Shown piece after piece: positions 48,600-60,300 of a DNA stretch of 64,000 bases. A program made the translations under genes and the position numbers. Origin of the DNA: Stercorarius parasiticus (taxonomy: Eukaryota; Chordata; Aves; Charadriiformes; Stercorariidae); assembly GCA_013396915.1 (NCBI GenBank), contig VWZL01000806.1, forward strand, positions 1-64,000, in the 5' to 3' direction. The first letter of the stretch is position 1, and every line of letters starts with the position of its first letter. The notes beneath the pieces were generated by a model. It did no database searches. It saw only the letters and a program-made list of their open reading frames with translations, and was not told the origin of the DNA.

Positions 48600-48905
48600 A
48601 CAATCGTAAGGTGGGATTAGCTTTAAACCATTTAACTGTTTGTCCAACCCATCTTTAAAACTTTCTAGTGTTGGACATTCCACAATCACATATAACAAAG
48701 AGTTCATTCCAAAGCACTGCTCTCCTTAGGAAATTTTCTTCCTTTTAACCTCCTGCATTTGAAACCCAGTACTAGTTGTCCATTTTGCTACGGATGTAAA
48801 ACCAGTTGCTATCTGGGAGTCCTTTATGGAGCTGAAGCCTGTTCACGGTCTTCCTTTCCGCAAGTTAAACAACCGTAGTTCTTTTCAAGTGTTTTTCTTC
48901 TGTGA
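48600..48905 (-). mobile_element. ancient CR1/L3-like LINE fragment
   Basis: On the + strand the order TGTCCAACCCATCTTTAAAA, TCTAGTGTTGGACATTCCAC, TTCATTCCAAAGCACTGCTC, TTAGGAAATTTTCTTCC, GCATTTGAAACCC and TGAAGCCTGTTCAC follows the reverse complement of the 3' region of old amniote CR1/L3 elements. In those the same order reads 'ccaacccatccttaaa', 'ctagtgatggagattccac', 'ttaggaagtttttcc'. It is heavily diverged, so far older than the other CR1 copies in the window. Confidence 0.75.
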
Positions 48906-51480
48906 GGTGTTTTCCTGAGCATTCTGCCAAGGTGTGTACCCAAAACTAGCCCCTCCAAGCTAGCAGGTTTATCCATGTAAGTATGCTGCTGAGTATATTT
49001 TTCACCTGTCTTGCAAGAGTGTGGTCTTGCCAATTCATATGTTCTGCATGTGATGCTCTATATAACAAAGTGACAAATGTAGAATACCACAGTAATTTGG
49101 GTCATTTGTTTAATACAAATACATTTTTTTCACAACAATAAGCAGATATATTACTTTTGTTTCCCTTACCTTCTGTCTTTCAGTACACATTCAACCACAA
49201 AAAACATACAGTTTTTCTTTTGCAAAAGAGAGGGAGTTAAACAAGTAACACAAACTTGTAGTTCCAAATATTATACACAGTCAAATATTTTCATCATAGA
49301 GTAAGTTTCATTGCATTATTAGAAATTATAAACGGTTTGCTCTGGTGATCGGGAATTACTATTTTTTTTCCTACATAATAAAAACACTGCTTTCAGATAG
49401 AGCAGTGTGTGAATGGCACTGTTGGACTAGTTGAGAATCTTTGTAATGCTAATGATAGTCAAAAGTGGTATGTTTATGCCAGTTTGTCCAAATTATAATG
49501 CTTGTAACATAAAACAGGAAAAAACCCTGCATGTTCATAGGTTAGGAGTATCTTGTTTAAAATTCCAGATCTGATCTGACACCAGATTAATTCTGTCATC
49601 TACCTTAATTTAAACTTTGCTTAAACACGAATGCAGATTAAGCTCTTCTTGGTAACGGCAGCGCAGAGCAACGTTCTGCCCTTGTGGGTTTAGCCAGGCT
49701 AAAGTCCACCGTCAGCACATTTGCCCGAGATGCACTGTGGCTACACAGGCAGTTTGATACGGATCTTTATTTGATACATCATTTTCATTAAAAAAGTGTT
49801 AAAATGTATCTTAAAACTTTCAGTACACTGTTTTTGCAGGATAGAATCCTGTGGTTATTAAATTGATACAGAAAATTGTGCTTTGTGTGGGAATGAAAAA
49901 ACATTGGTTGGTAAGTCATAGCTGTCTAGTGTCTGTATTTGTGCACCTTCCTTATTCGTGAAGACCTGTACCCAAGGCATGTTGGCGTGAATAGCTCTCT
50001 GCCCTCTTGAAGAGGTTGTGCCCTGCTTCAGAAACAAATTCCAATCCTGCATGAAATCCCTGAACGCTCTGGAATATCCAGCGCCCCTAGGAAAAGAAAG
50101 GGATGCACGGACTAATACTGTAATGCTTTAGAGACTGCTCCAGGCCCGCTGCAGTCTCTTGCTGCTGGCTTGCCTCGTTGTCCGTCTGAGCAATGTCCCA
50201 TTTTGCTCCCTTTTTTTTTTTTTTTGCTGTCCAAATTTATATTTCAAAGGGAGAGGAGGAATTTCAACTGAAGCCTTTCTCCGTTCGTACATTTAACTAG
50301 CTGTAAGCTCAGTTGCACATGTAGTTGAGAGGAGTGCCAAAATAGTGTTTTGAAGTTCTTAGTATAAAATTTTGCAAGTTGTCTGTTCTGTTGCTGACTC
50401 TTCAGTGTATTTTTAAAAATGTACAGTAATCTTGTTGGATGCGAGAAATCTGCTTTCAGAAGCCTCAGCTATTTTTTTCTTTGAGTTGAATTTTATATGT
50501 GATAATGTGAATTAGTCTCCAGTAAACTGGGGGTAAAGTACTCTCACTGGGGTCACGATGCTACAGCAGGCCAAAGAACAAGCTGGCTAAAGAAGCAGGG
50601 TTACTGTCACTTGGTAAGAAACTTCCTGATTATTTCAGAAAGCTCTTAATTATCTTCCATAATAATGATCCTCGTCAGTCAATATTGCTATGATTCATCA
50701 GGTTTTACTGTAAACATCATCCCAGACATTTAGATGCAGAATTTTAAGTGTCTAACTACAGATTTCATGAGATTTACTTTTTATCAAGTAGACTTACACT
50801 TTTTGAAAACCATGCCTTTGCAGACTATCATCTTAAACGAGTGCAGTTGCAAGGCATTCTTTTTAGTACTGGCATCGTTTTCTGAAGACCTTCTGAAGTC
50901 TCTTCCACAATTATAAACAGAAATGATTTGGTTACTCTTGTATGTCATTTCAAGTGACAAGTTGCTACAATTCCAATTTGCAATTGTATAATTAGAAATT
51001 CATTTCATATGAAAAGTGCATGTCATTATGTCAAAAAAGTTAAACATCAATTCAACTAACCTGGAGTAACTTAGAGCAAATATTAATATGTATTTACGGC
51101 CTGTTCAAGCACCAAGGTTTTGCGTCCTGTCTAGCCAGATGACAGTCACTTAGTCACAGCCAAATTACATGAGCAATTCCAATACAAAAGAACATAATGG
51201 TCTGATAAAAGACATATTTCTTGCTAATACTGATACTTCCAGTATGCCCTGAGCCTTAAGCCAGTAGAAACATTCACAAAGGAATGCCTATATATAAACT
51301 CCAGTACATCTTAGGCCCAGCACCCTGGATGTTTGCAAGAATGGGATGATCCTGTTATTTAATTGTAGATACTTAAGCGTGTAAAGAGGAAATTTACCAC
51401 TAGAAACTGCAAGGCTTCTGTAGAAGTCTAGTTCACCTGTAATTGTGGCAGATTTTCCCCTTTGAATGAACCTGTGCTCT
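48906..51480. other. interval downstream of MARCHF1, unassigned
   Basis: No recognised gene or repeat apart from a T15 run near 50211-50225. An additional - strand AATAAA (complement at 49766-49771) is a possible distal MARCHF1 poly(A) site, so part of this stretch may be MARCHF1 3'UTR. Confidence 0.4.
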
Positions 51481-52972
51481 GCTGTCCTCTTTACTCTGGT
51501 TCTTTATTTGCTTGTTTGCTTTTCCTCCTTTACCTAAATACAAGATCAAAAAAGAACTTTTTTTTTTTTTTAAAAATATACATTACACTCAGGCCCCAAA
51601 CTTGTCCACGCCAGTATGTAACTACTCCAAGTCAATACTTGCTGTTGTGTCCTGATGGTAAACATCACAGGTATGAGAAGTGAATCACAAAACTGGTTCT
51701 TTATATATAATTCACCCTGTTGGACACAGTATTATATCTACATTCATTTATCTATTGCACCCTTTAATGCTATTCACACTTCATTTTTATATGAGAATGC
51801 TCAAAACACGAAGTTAACAACTGAACTGTTGAATCTCTAACACCTCAAGTTTACCTGTACAAAGGGAAACTGTTGATTTATTTTTCCAATCAGGAAGATA
51901 GAAACTAACTTCTCAGAACGAGGAGATAAAAACTAATGTTCTCTTAAGATATGTAGTATGTTCGCTTATGTCTAGCTTTCTGTATCATGACTCTTAAAAA
52001 TAAAACCAAAAATGGCTTCCATCTTCCCTATGTGACATCCTTTTTCAGACCTTTGATAATATGCAATTTACTGTTGTGTGATTCTGCAGTAAACTGCATT
52101 TTTTCATTTATTGTTCTGCCTCAAAATTTTGTGTATCCAATTTATGACCAATTCACTTTTACAAAGTAAAACAAACAGCTGAGCTGCTCTGCTAAATATG
52201 TATCTACACATTCTCTCCTTCCTGTACTTACTTTGCTGACAGGTATACTTAAAAAAAAAATATCTGTAGCTTATGGAGACATGAGTTTATACTGGTTGGA
52301 ATTGCTTACTTTTCCAAAATTCAGGCATATTTAAAAACAATGCTACCCTTCAAACGTCTCAAATATCCTTAGCTGACACAGCTGCCCAGACGTTCGGGCT
52401 CCACTGCAGTCCCACGAACATGCGCGACCGTATGAGGCTTAGAGGATGAGCGCTGTGGTACAGCTCTTTATAACTCAATTCAGTTAATGCATATAACTTC
52501 ATCGGTACCCTTTTGAAGTGTATCTTTAAGAAGATAAATAGCAAATACAACTTTCAGTAGTAAAAAGATGAAAGGTTTTCGTTTTCTGTAAACCAAATGA
52601 TTATATCAGGTCTGTTTCTACTTTCCCAGCCATTCAATTTAAAAAAAAGAAAAAAAAAAAAAGAGTAGTCTTGTCCCATCGGTTTGGCATTGTCTGTTAA
52701 ACCTGTTCTCTATTGCACTTTCTACACTTCCACTTTCACTACACTTGCTGACTAGTTGAGAAACTACTTCACGAACGGTCACATTCCATACAGTAACAAG
52801 TTGCTTTGCCGGATCCGTTTTCCTTACAGGGATTTGTTTTTTGTGTGGGTTTTTTTGTTGTTTTTTTTTTTTTAACTGAAAAAAATGCACAGTCATTTCA
52901 CCTCTCTTTAAGCATTTGTAGTGTAGAAAACACTACGCCTCACTCTGCAAGGAAGAAACAATGCTGTCTCTG
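51481..52972 (-). other. MARCHF1: candidate MARCHF1 3'UTR
   Basis: The region immediately 3' of the MARCHF1 stop codon on the - strand. Three - strand AATAAA signals lie at complement positions 52107-52112, 51877-51882 and 51503-51508. Any could end the transcript, giving a 3'UTR of about 0.85-1.5 kb; a longer one is possible. Contains A/T homopolymers near 52640-52665 and 52860-52873. Extent is inferred. Confidence 0.45.
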
Positions 52973-53274
52973 TCAAACTGGCATCACCTCAGGTGTCGTT
53001 TCTTCATCTGCCGGCTGAGAGTTTGTACCTGTCTGTGCTACTGGCACCACCACCGCGTCCTTGACGTCCGAGGTCTGAGTGCACGAAGAGTTCCTCTCCT
53101 CCAGTTTTTTGGCGGTGTCTGGGCAGTTCTGAACAAAGATCACTCTGTTGTAGGCTTTCAACCGGCGCCACAGCTGAACATAAACCTTACACTGCACGTA
53201 CATGAAGACCAGGCCCCCCGTGAATCCAATGGCCACCACAACGAGTTTTGTCCAAAATGGCCACTCAAGGACAC
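52973..53274 (-). CDS. MARCHF1: MARCHF1 terminal coding exon (TM helix 2 and tail)
   Basis: 302 nt beginning after TTTCAAAG on the - strand with GTGTCCTTGAGTGG, which completes the split glycine codon. It encodes [10 protein letters not shown], helix 2 ([20 protein letters not shown]), and a tail with two YxxPhi-type sorting motifs (YVQL and YNRV). The remainder includes [20 protein letters not shown] and ends PEVMPV before TAG/TGA-type termination at 52973-52975. The last 40 residues diverge from the human tail more than the rest, as expected for an unstructured end. Confidence 0.97.
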
Positions 53275-56200
53275 CTTTGAAATAAAAGGTTTATATTTGT
53301 TACCATTGTTATACAGTGAGTATCAAGTACTGAGTTTCAGTAAAATATTTTGAAAAGAAGCCACTTGCTAAGAATTGCCAGGTTTGTACACACTGTTGGG
53401 GCTTGAATAGAAAACAGCAGCAGTTTCCTATCCCATAGGCCAGCCAAGAAACTACGTCTGCCTCTCACTTTTAATTGACTTTACCACAATTTGGTCAAAT
53501 AAGAAATGCAAGACCACTCTCACAAAGGAAATATAATGCTTGATGCAGTCAAAAACCAAAACATTTTACTGTTCTTCAATAATATCCCCATAGTCAATAG
53601 CTTGCTTAAGCAAAAATACAAAAATACCAAGATAACTGGATACCGAGAAATATTATGCACATCTTCAACAACAACTGCTTTTCAAAATCGTGCCTAGAAG
53701 CATGACACTGTTTAGAGTACCTGGAACACCAACATTTACAATATTATTACCTGATCCTGGCTTCATTTTGAAGCCAGGGTATAGTAAAAAAAGCTACTGG
53801 AAAGGGCTGTTATCTCCTGCATCACCTGCCTTTGTTGGCCTCTTTTTCCTGCTGTCTGTGCAACCCCACTGAACACACCTAAATCAAAAAGCAGAACTTA
53901 CATTCCTATGTACTAAAAAAGTAACTTAAAAGTATTGGTGTATCTCTTCTTTCTTTTGTCATTGCGTTGATCAATCGCATTGATAGTTACAGAAAAATAT
54001 ATAGCTGCTAACACAAGAAAGCTAGACATTAGAGCACTTGAACTTGTTCATGATATGATTAATGTTAAAATTATTTGCTTTGGCCTAAATGTGGTCTTAA
54101 TATTTTAACAGAATAAATTAATGTTGTATTAAGAATAGCCTTCTCCTCATTAACTCATACCATTGCATCTGCTTTTTTCAACCATTTAGCAGCAGCCTAA
54201 CATAAAGGACCAGCTACCAGCCTTCCCGTTACACATTGCCTCATCACATTTGAAGATTAAATGCTGTGCGCGAGAGTCAGCCCTCTGTATCAGTGCTTAA
54301 CCTCTCAGCCTGAACAATCCAAATAGGTTTGTTGGTCCTACATGGAAGGTCTTTGAATGCTGTGTTTGACCACTGGTGATACATCACAACAACTTGGTGA
54401 GATTTGTGAGTTTTACACAGGGAAGAAATGTTTGGCACAGGCAGGAAAGCAATCTGTGTTCCTCTGGGACTCGGCAGAAGAGCTTCAGTGAGGAGCCAGG
54501 CTCCACTCCCAGACCTGGTAACCTGGACTTCTCAAAAGCAAGTCTTTGCTTTTAGCCAGCTGTGCGAGTCTCATGAATCCCCTTTACTGTTAAACACACA
54601 GGAACGGGGTTTTTAATTAGATAAACAATAGAGATCAAAAGAATATTAATTATTGCAAAAGCACACAAAATGTTTGAAGTAGCTGTAGTTTTCCCTGTCA
54701 CGGTAACTGTTTACTAGTACTTAGAAATGGTAACAAGGTATTAAGTGATGGTACTAGCCAATTAAGTTTTTTTTAATTTGCAGCAAAAGGAAAGCATACA
54801 AAGACCATGTAAAATCACGTTTCTCCCTAACTGCTCTTACTCTGGTTAATTGAACTTGCCAGGCACAAATCCTTTTATATTTGCTAAATTTGTTCACAAA
54901 ACATTTGTCATGCCTTTCTTCATTTCCCTGTTCCTGGAAGTGAAAGAAGTACCTGGGGCAGAAGGAAGTAACAAAGAACACTTTGCTAAGGTGTCATAGC
55001 CAGTGATGTGCTTTTTCTTTTTTTTCCCCCTTCAATAACTGTTTTTAAAAATCACTGTCTCTTGATGTTGATTACGAAAACAGTATGGTTGGCATCTGAC
55101 TAAGCCCCATCAGTGGGTAAGGACACTTAGAACCAGCAAGTCACAGCTGGAGAGCTGGGTTCAGAAGAAAGAGGCTGAATAAACGGCTCAGCTTTCCTTC
55201 AGAGTTTCTTCCACCTCTTAGTAGTAAAGATGTGCTGCTGCTGCTTCTTCCACGGTAATACAGGAAGCATCATTTTTTGCTTAACTGGTAAGGCACAGTG
55301 GATTTTGTACTTTTCAGTATATTCCAGGATTGCCATATTTTCACAGCCTAAAGCTTTATTAGGAGAGACAAAGCTCAGCCTAGCCTAGACCTGTTCCTTC
55401 AAGCAGAGCAAATTTTTGTGAAACCTGACTCCCTACCACTGGTGCCATATAAATTCTAGAATATTTTAAATATATTTTAAATTGTCCTTTCTATAGACCA
55501 GTGACAGGTTTACCGATGCAGAAGTTTACGCTTTTAGTTTATTTGCATCATATGCCTTTGTAAGGAGAAAAAAAAGCCCTTTAAATATTTTCAGAGATAT
55601 ATTTAGAAAAGGGATTTTTAAACTTACACAATATTAACAAAGAGAACTAGTATTATTCAGGGCTTTCAGTTTTTCTCCTCAAAATATGTTTATAAAGTTT
55701 TTCCTCCAGTGCTCACTGTCTTTTCCCCAGCATTTCCCATTTAAACAGAGATAATGAGAGAAACGCAAACTACATATACATCTCTTCCTACACACACCCC
55801 AAACACAGTTGATTTTGTAAAAGTACACCCCCCCCAACAAGCAAATTTTGGGGCAAAAGACTTCTCTTCACAAACACTTCTTTTCACATGTTGTAAGTAG
55901 CTCCAAGGCATCTCTTTATCCATGTTCTAGTGTGGAGAATCACCCATTACATTTGGCAAACACAATTCTGTACAAATTATAAATACTTTTTGAGCCCACC
56001 AGGATTAATTTATGTGATTCTTACGCATTCTATATAACAACAAAAATTCATGTTGGCTGTTCTGTTGTGTTGTGTAAATTCAGCTAATCCACAGAAATAC
56101 CTTTCCCCTTTCAGACTTTACGGGTGATGTGGTTGTACTCGGAAGTTCAAAGCCATTCCTAGTCCCATCCTCAGGGCCGGCTTTTTGAGATGAAAAAGAG

Positions 56201-57391
56201 GGTTACCCATTTAGAAAGAAAGCAGAACAAGACTTTGTAGTATACATTCGTCTGTGATTTACTGAGGCTTGTTACATATTTTCCTCTCATAGGCAAGAAA
56301 GGCAAGCATCAGGAGTATCATCAAATATTTATTTAACTAGCAAGGCACACAGCTCTGCCTGTTTTGTTTTCCATGTTAACTTCAGAATATAGCACAAAGC
56401 TAGAGACCTTTGTCCCTCTGCTGTGCTTACAGTCAAGTCAGATCAAAACTCAAAAGCTTTTTATCCTCTTCATCATCACAATCATATTTAAGACTAAACT
56501 TAAGACCAAATAATCTTAGATTTGAAATGGAAAACAGTAGTTCAGTTTGGAATATAATTTCCACATACGGTTAAGTATAGTCAAAAAAAACCCTACTTAT
56601 GTTAAACATGCGTTTTGTTACACATGTCCAGTTGGGTTTTCAGTGCTTCTGGATGGAGACTCCATGACTTCTCTGTTCCTGGGTTTGACCTCCCTTCACA
56701 ATAAATACAATTGGAATAAGGACATTGTCAGTGAAATTCTATTCGAAAGGATGCAGGAATGGCTTTCTGTGCTACTTAAGTCTCACATGAAGGACTAACA
56801 CAACTGGAACACGATCCTTTGGAAGTTAGGATTAGGAAGCTTGTTGATGAAAGGGCTCTATTGTGTTTTCCAGGACATCAAGGTTCAAGTGGGTAATATA
56901 AATGAATTGCTATTTTATGACCTGAACTTGCACTGAGCTGTTTGAATTTGACTCATCTTTTTGTCTGAGCTTTAGAAATACCTAGGCAATGGGAGATTAA
57001 CCTAAGAAGAACCAGCAGGCTAGTTAAGCTGTTGTAATGATTACACTAAGTAGAGGTCTCCCTGCAGGGGCATAGCATAAGCTGTTAACCCTGATGCGTT
57101 CATTATTTCTGCATTAAAGCATTTGATGTAGCCATGTATCGGTGAGCTGCTACTTAAGAACAGAATGTGAGTGGTTACGTATCTGCATCTCACATCCATC
57201 CATTGCGTTGGCAACGAGATTGAAGAAGGTAAAAGACACTTACCATTGTCATTGCCTTGTTTAATTTCCTCAGCGGTTCTGTCAATTAAAACGTACAATG
57301 ACCAAACAACACAGGTAATTGCAATTACGTGGAATGTGACCGAACAAACTATTTTCCTCCTCTCACTTGTTGTCATCTGTAATTTCTCCCA
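52973..57391 (-). CDS. MARCHF1: MARCHF1, membrane-associated RING-CH E3 ligase 1 (last two exons)
   Basis: Two coding exons on the - strand, 57244-57391 and 52973-53274, join in phase 1. They encode the C-terminal 149 or so residues of MARCHF1 from the [13 protein letters not shown] motif to the stop. The order is a juxtamembrane basic segment, transmembrane helix 1, the short loop with [14 protein letters not shown], transmembrane helix 2, and a cytoplasmic tail with [26 protein letters not shown]1 ubiquitinates MHC class II and CD86 in antigen-presenting cells and directs them to lysosomes (established in mammals). The N-terminal RING-CH exons are upstream beyond the right edge. The gene runs tail-to-tail towards TMA16, as in human. 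No frameshift is seen. Confidence 0.97.
53275..57243. other. MARCHF1 last intron
   Basis: 3,969 bp with - strand GTAAGT donor and CAAAG acceptor. A 10-bp inverted repeat CCTGGCTTCA/TGAAGCCAGG with a 3-nt loop is at 53756-53778, and a C9 run near 55828-55836. No other exon or transposon is recognised. Confidence 0.75.
57244..57391 (-). CDS. MARCHF1: MARCHF1 penultimate coding exon (TM helix 1)
   Basis: 148 nt. The - strand acceptor AAATTACAG precedes TGGGAG; the donor is AATG|GTAAGT. It encodes [13 protein letters not shown], then a hydrophobic helix [20 protein letters not shown], then [16 protein letters not shown]. The sequence is nearly identical to mammalian MARCHF1 in my memory, showing strong constraint on this membrane segment. 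Confidence 0.97.
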
Positions 57392-60300
57392 CTGTAATTT
57401 CAAAAGAAAAAGTAATTAAAAAAAAAAATCAGACTTTACAATAAACTGATTAGGCCATTATGGCTCTTTCTACCAAAAAAGCAAGCTGAAATAAAACAAA
57501 CAAGTCCTTTTATTTCGATAATACACATTACAGTAGTATGTGCATTGTCACTGTAAAATTCATAATGATCTCATTTTCACAGGTTCAGAGGAATGAAGAG
57601 TTCTGGTCTGTTTCTGTCTGCTTGCACATGACATCTAAAGTCATTTCATTGCAGTACAGCCATAACATGTTAATAGACAGGTAAAAACCCGAATATTTAT
57701 TTTAACTTCAGTTGATGCACATTTCCGGCGATGAGAGAAGAAGAAACCTAAACGTTAGCTTGTAATACTTAAACTATTCTCAGTTGCTTAAAATTAGAGG
57801 AACACGGTTGTGGAACAGCCTTCCCATAGAATAGGAATATTCTACTGCATTCTACTACAATGCTACTGCATTGAGGATTAAATTCAATAAACTTGAAAAG
57901 ATGATTATGTGGAAATGATCGTACATGATAGCAGTCAAACAGCCTCAGGAACGCAAGAAGGATCTTCCAGGCAGATGCTTGTGAATTCTGGCATTAAATC
58001 CTAGCTTAAGTTAAGGCTATTTTAAGATGAAATAGGCTATTCTCTGCATTTGAACAATGCAACTCTTGAGGCAATTCTTTAAATCTCGCTTGTGAAGATT
58101 TTTTTTCAGCACTTCTTTAAAGTAAAACCCTTCCTACTAAAATGCTTGCCTTTGAAAACAGATGAAGGAATATGACATTTAAAAGCAAAATGCCTCAATT
58201 CTGATGAACAATCTGGGAATCGGTCGCCAGCACGTGATGAATGAAGCCGAGTACAAACCACAATACAACAGTGCCATCTCTCTGCAGTCGCGCTGATGGA
58301 AGAAAGCTGAAACATCCAAGCCGCCGCAACATGGGACAGCAAAGCTGCTCCTCTGCCCACACGGACCCTTGGCATACCCGGGGTTTGGTCACTGCTATTT
58401 TTATAATTTTGGTTTGGTTTGGTTTTGGCAAATAACAAATTTCCCAAATTGTTTATGGCTAGTGTTGGAGATGGATCTAAGGTAGATGCTTAAACTTTAC
58501 CCTGAACCAACTCGGCCATTCTTCTAGTCTGGGCACTATTTGCTGTCTGGGCACATTTCCACGGGGCACAACTGCAGTAAAAGCTGAGGAATATGTCACC
58601 AAGAGAATATGTCACTCTCAGAAATGCTTCTTCCAGCCATTACTTTCAGAGCAATACACGCTAGGCCAAACGAATTTCATTCTTTTGTGGCAGTTAAAGC
58701 TGCATGTTTCAGAGCTGTTGCCTCAAAACACAGTCTCTGGAGCATTTTCTAGCCCTTGCCAGAATTTTACAAACACAGGGCTTAAATAACTGTTCAGAAG
58801 AATTGAAACATTTCCTGAGTAATATAAAAAGAGACAGAGCTAGCAGTTTATTTACAGCTGATACATGATTTCAATTTCTGAGACGTGCACTTAGGAGTGA
58901 AAAGTAAGCCCGCAGGATTTTATAATAGCAGTCTGGAAAATGGGAGGCATTAAAAAAAAGTAATAAAACAAAAAAACAGAACCTTACGTTCATGTAGGTA
59001 GTATTCAGGGGTCAGACCAGACTGTGGCATTGTCATCACAGTCTTATCATATCATTACACCTGGTTACACAGCATTTGACTTGGAGACTTTCATCCTTTT
59101 TGTAGTGAAAATTCAATTCAAGCCTTGCAACAGGCTTCCTTTCCAAAGAAAAAGTTTTCTTTGTCCAGATGGAAGAAAGGATTTTACCTTAACCCTTCAC
59201 TTAGCTTTGCATGCTTTGTGGGAAATCAATGCTGGACATAAAGAAGAATGAATTGTGTTCTCAAAAAGAAGTTTTCTGTCATCTCAACGTGAATGCTACA
59301 CTGAGCAGAGTCTACTGGAGAGAAAATACTGTGCTAAATTTTCATTGTCGTGTATACCTGTAGTCTCATTATAGCCATTTTAGGCTCTGTAACACACAAA
59401 AGCCTTAGAGTGTTGATTTGAATGCCCAGTCAAATAAATCTTTTTCGTATAGAATTTTAAAGTCAAAGAAGAAAAATGCTGGTCCCGTTACTCTAAATGC
59501 TTACATTTTGTAGGTAGTTAAAAAAAAAAGACAAAACCAAACGGCCAACCGGCAGGATAGGTAAGTAAAGAACAACCTCACAAACTGTTGCTGAGATTTA
59601 CAAGAAAGGTGTACGTGTGAGGGAGCTAGTGGAAACAGGCTAAAGCAGACCCTTTTTGCTAACATCCTGTGATCAAATCCAGCCAGAAAGCAGGCTAAAG
59701 CCTCTCCTTCCTCTCTCTGGCCCCTCTTCTTCTCCCACAAGACAGCATCCCTGTGCGTCTGTTCTATCCACATGTGTGTTACCACAGCAGAAATAAGCTG
59801 GCCTGCAGGAGACTGGGGGAGGCCACCAGGGTGGTTATGGAACTGGAAGACTCTGCAGAGCACCTTGTAATTCCAGTTGGGATACAAGAAAGGAACACGG
59901 ACCAAGCAGAGACTCCTCCTCACATGGACAGACGCGATCAGAGCACTTGGGAGCATTTTAAAACTCTCTGTCTCTCTCAAGGATGTGCTTCTGTGTTGTT
60001 CTGCCCTAACTGCAGTCCTAGTTCTCCTCCAGTCATGATGGGCTGAGCTCAGAAGGGGAAATTCAATTAAACTTTGTGCTCTACTCCTGGTGATCCCTGT
60101 GGTAGCTGAGTTAATTTTCTTGTCCTATTCATGTATTTTAGCTTAGCTTGACTGAACAGAGAGTACTATATGACTACTGTCACTCTCTACTAGACGGGTG
60201 ATGTTGGTAGATAAGCCAGCAATTTCAGTTGCCCTGGAGCAGAAAAGTGCAATTCACTATTTTAGGATTTTTGCAATAGGCTTAAATCTAAAATTTAACT

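Noticed and set aside
59501..59980. 159-codon - strand frame in the presumed MARCHF1 intron
   Set aside because: Lacks the RING-CH cysteine/histidine pattern or any other domain; cysteine spacing is irregular.
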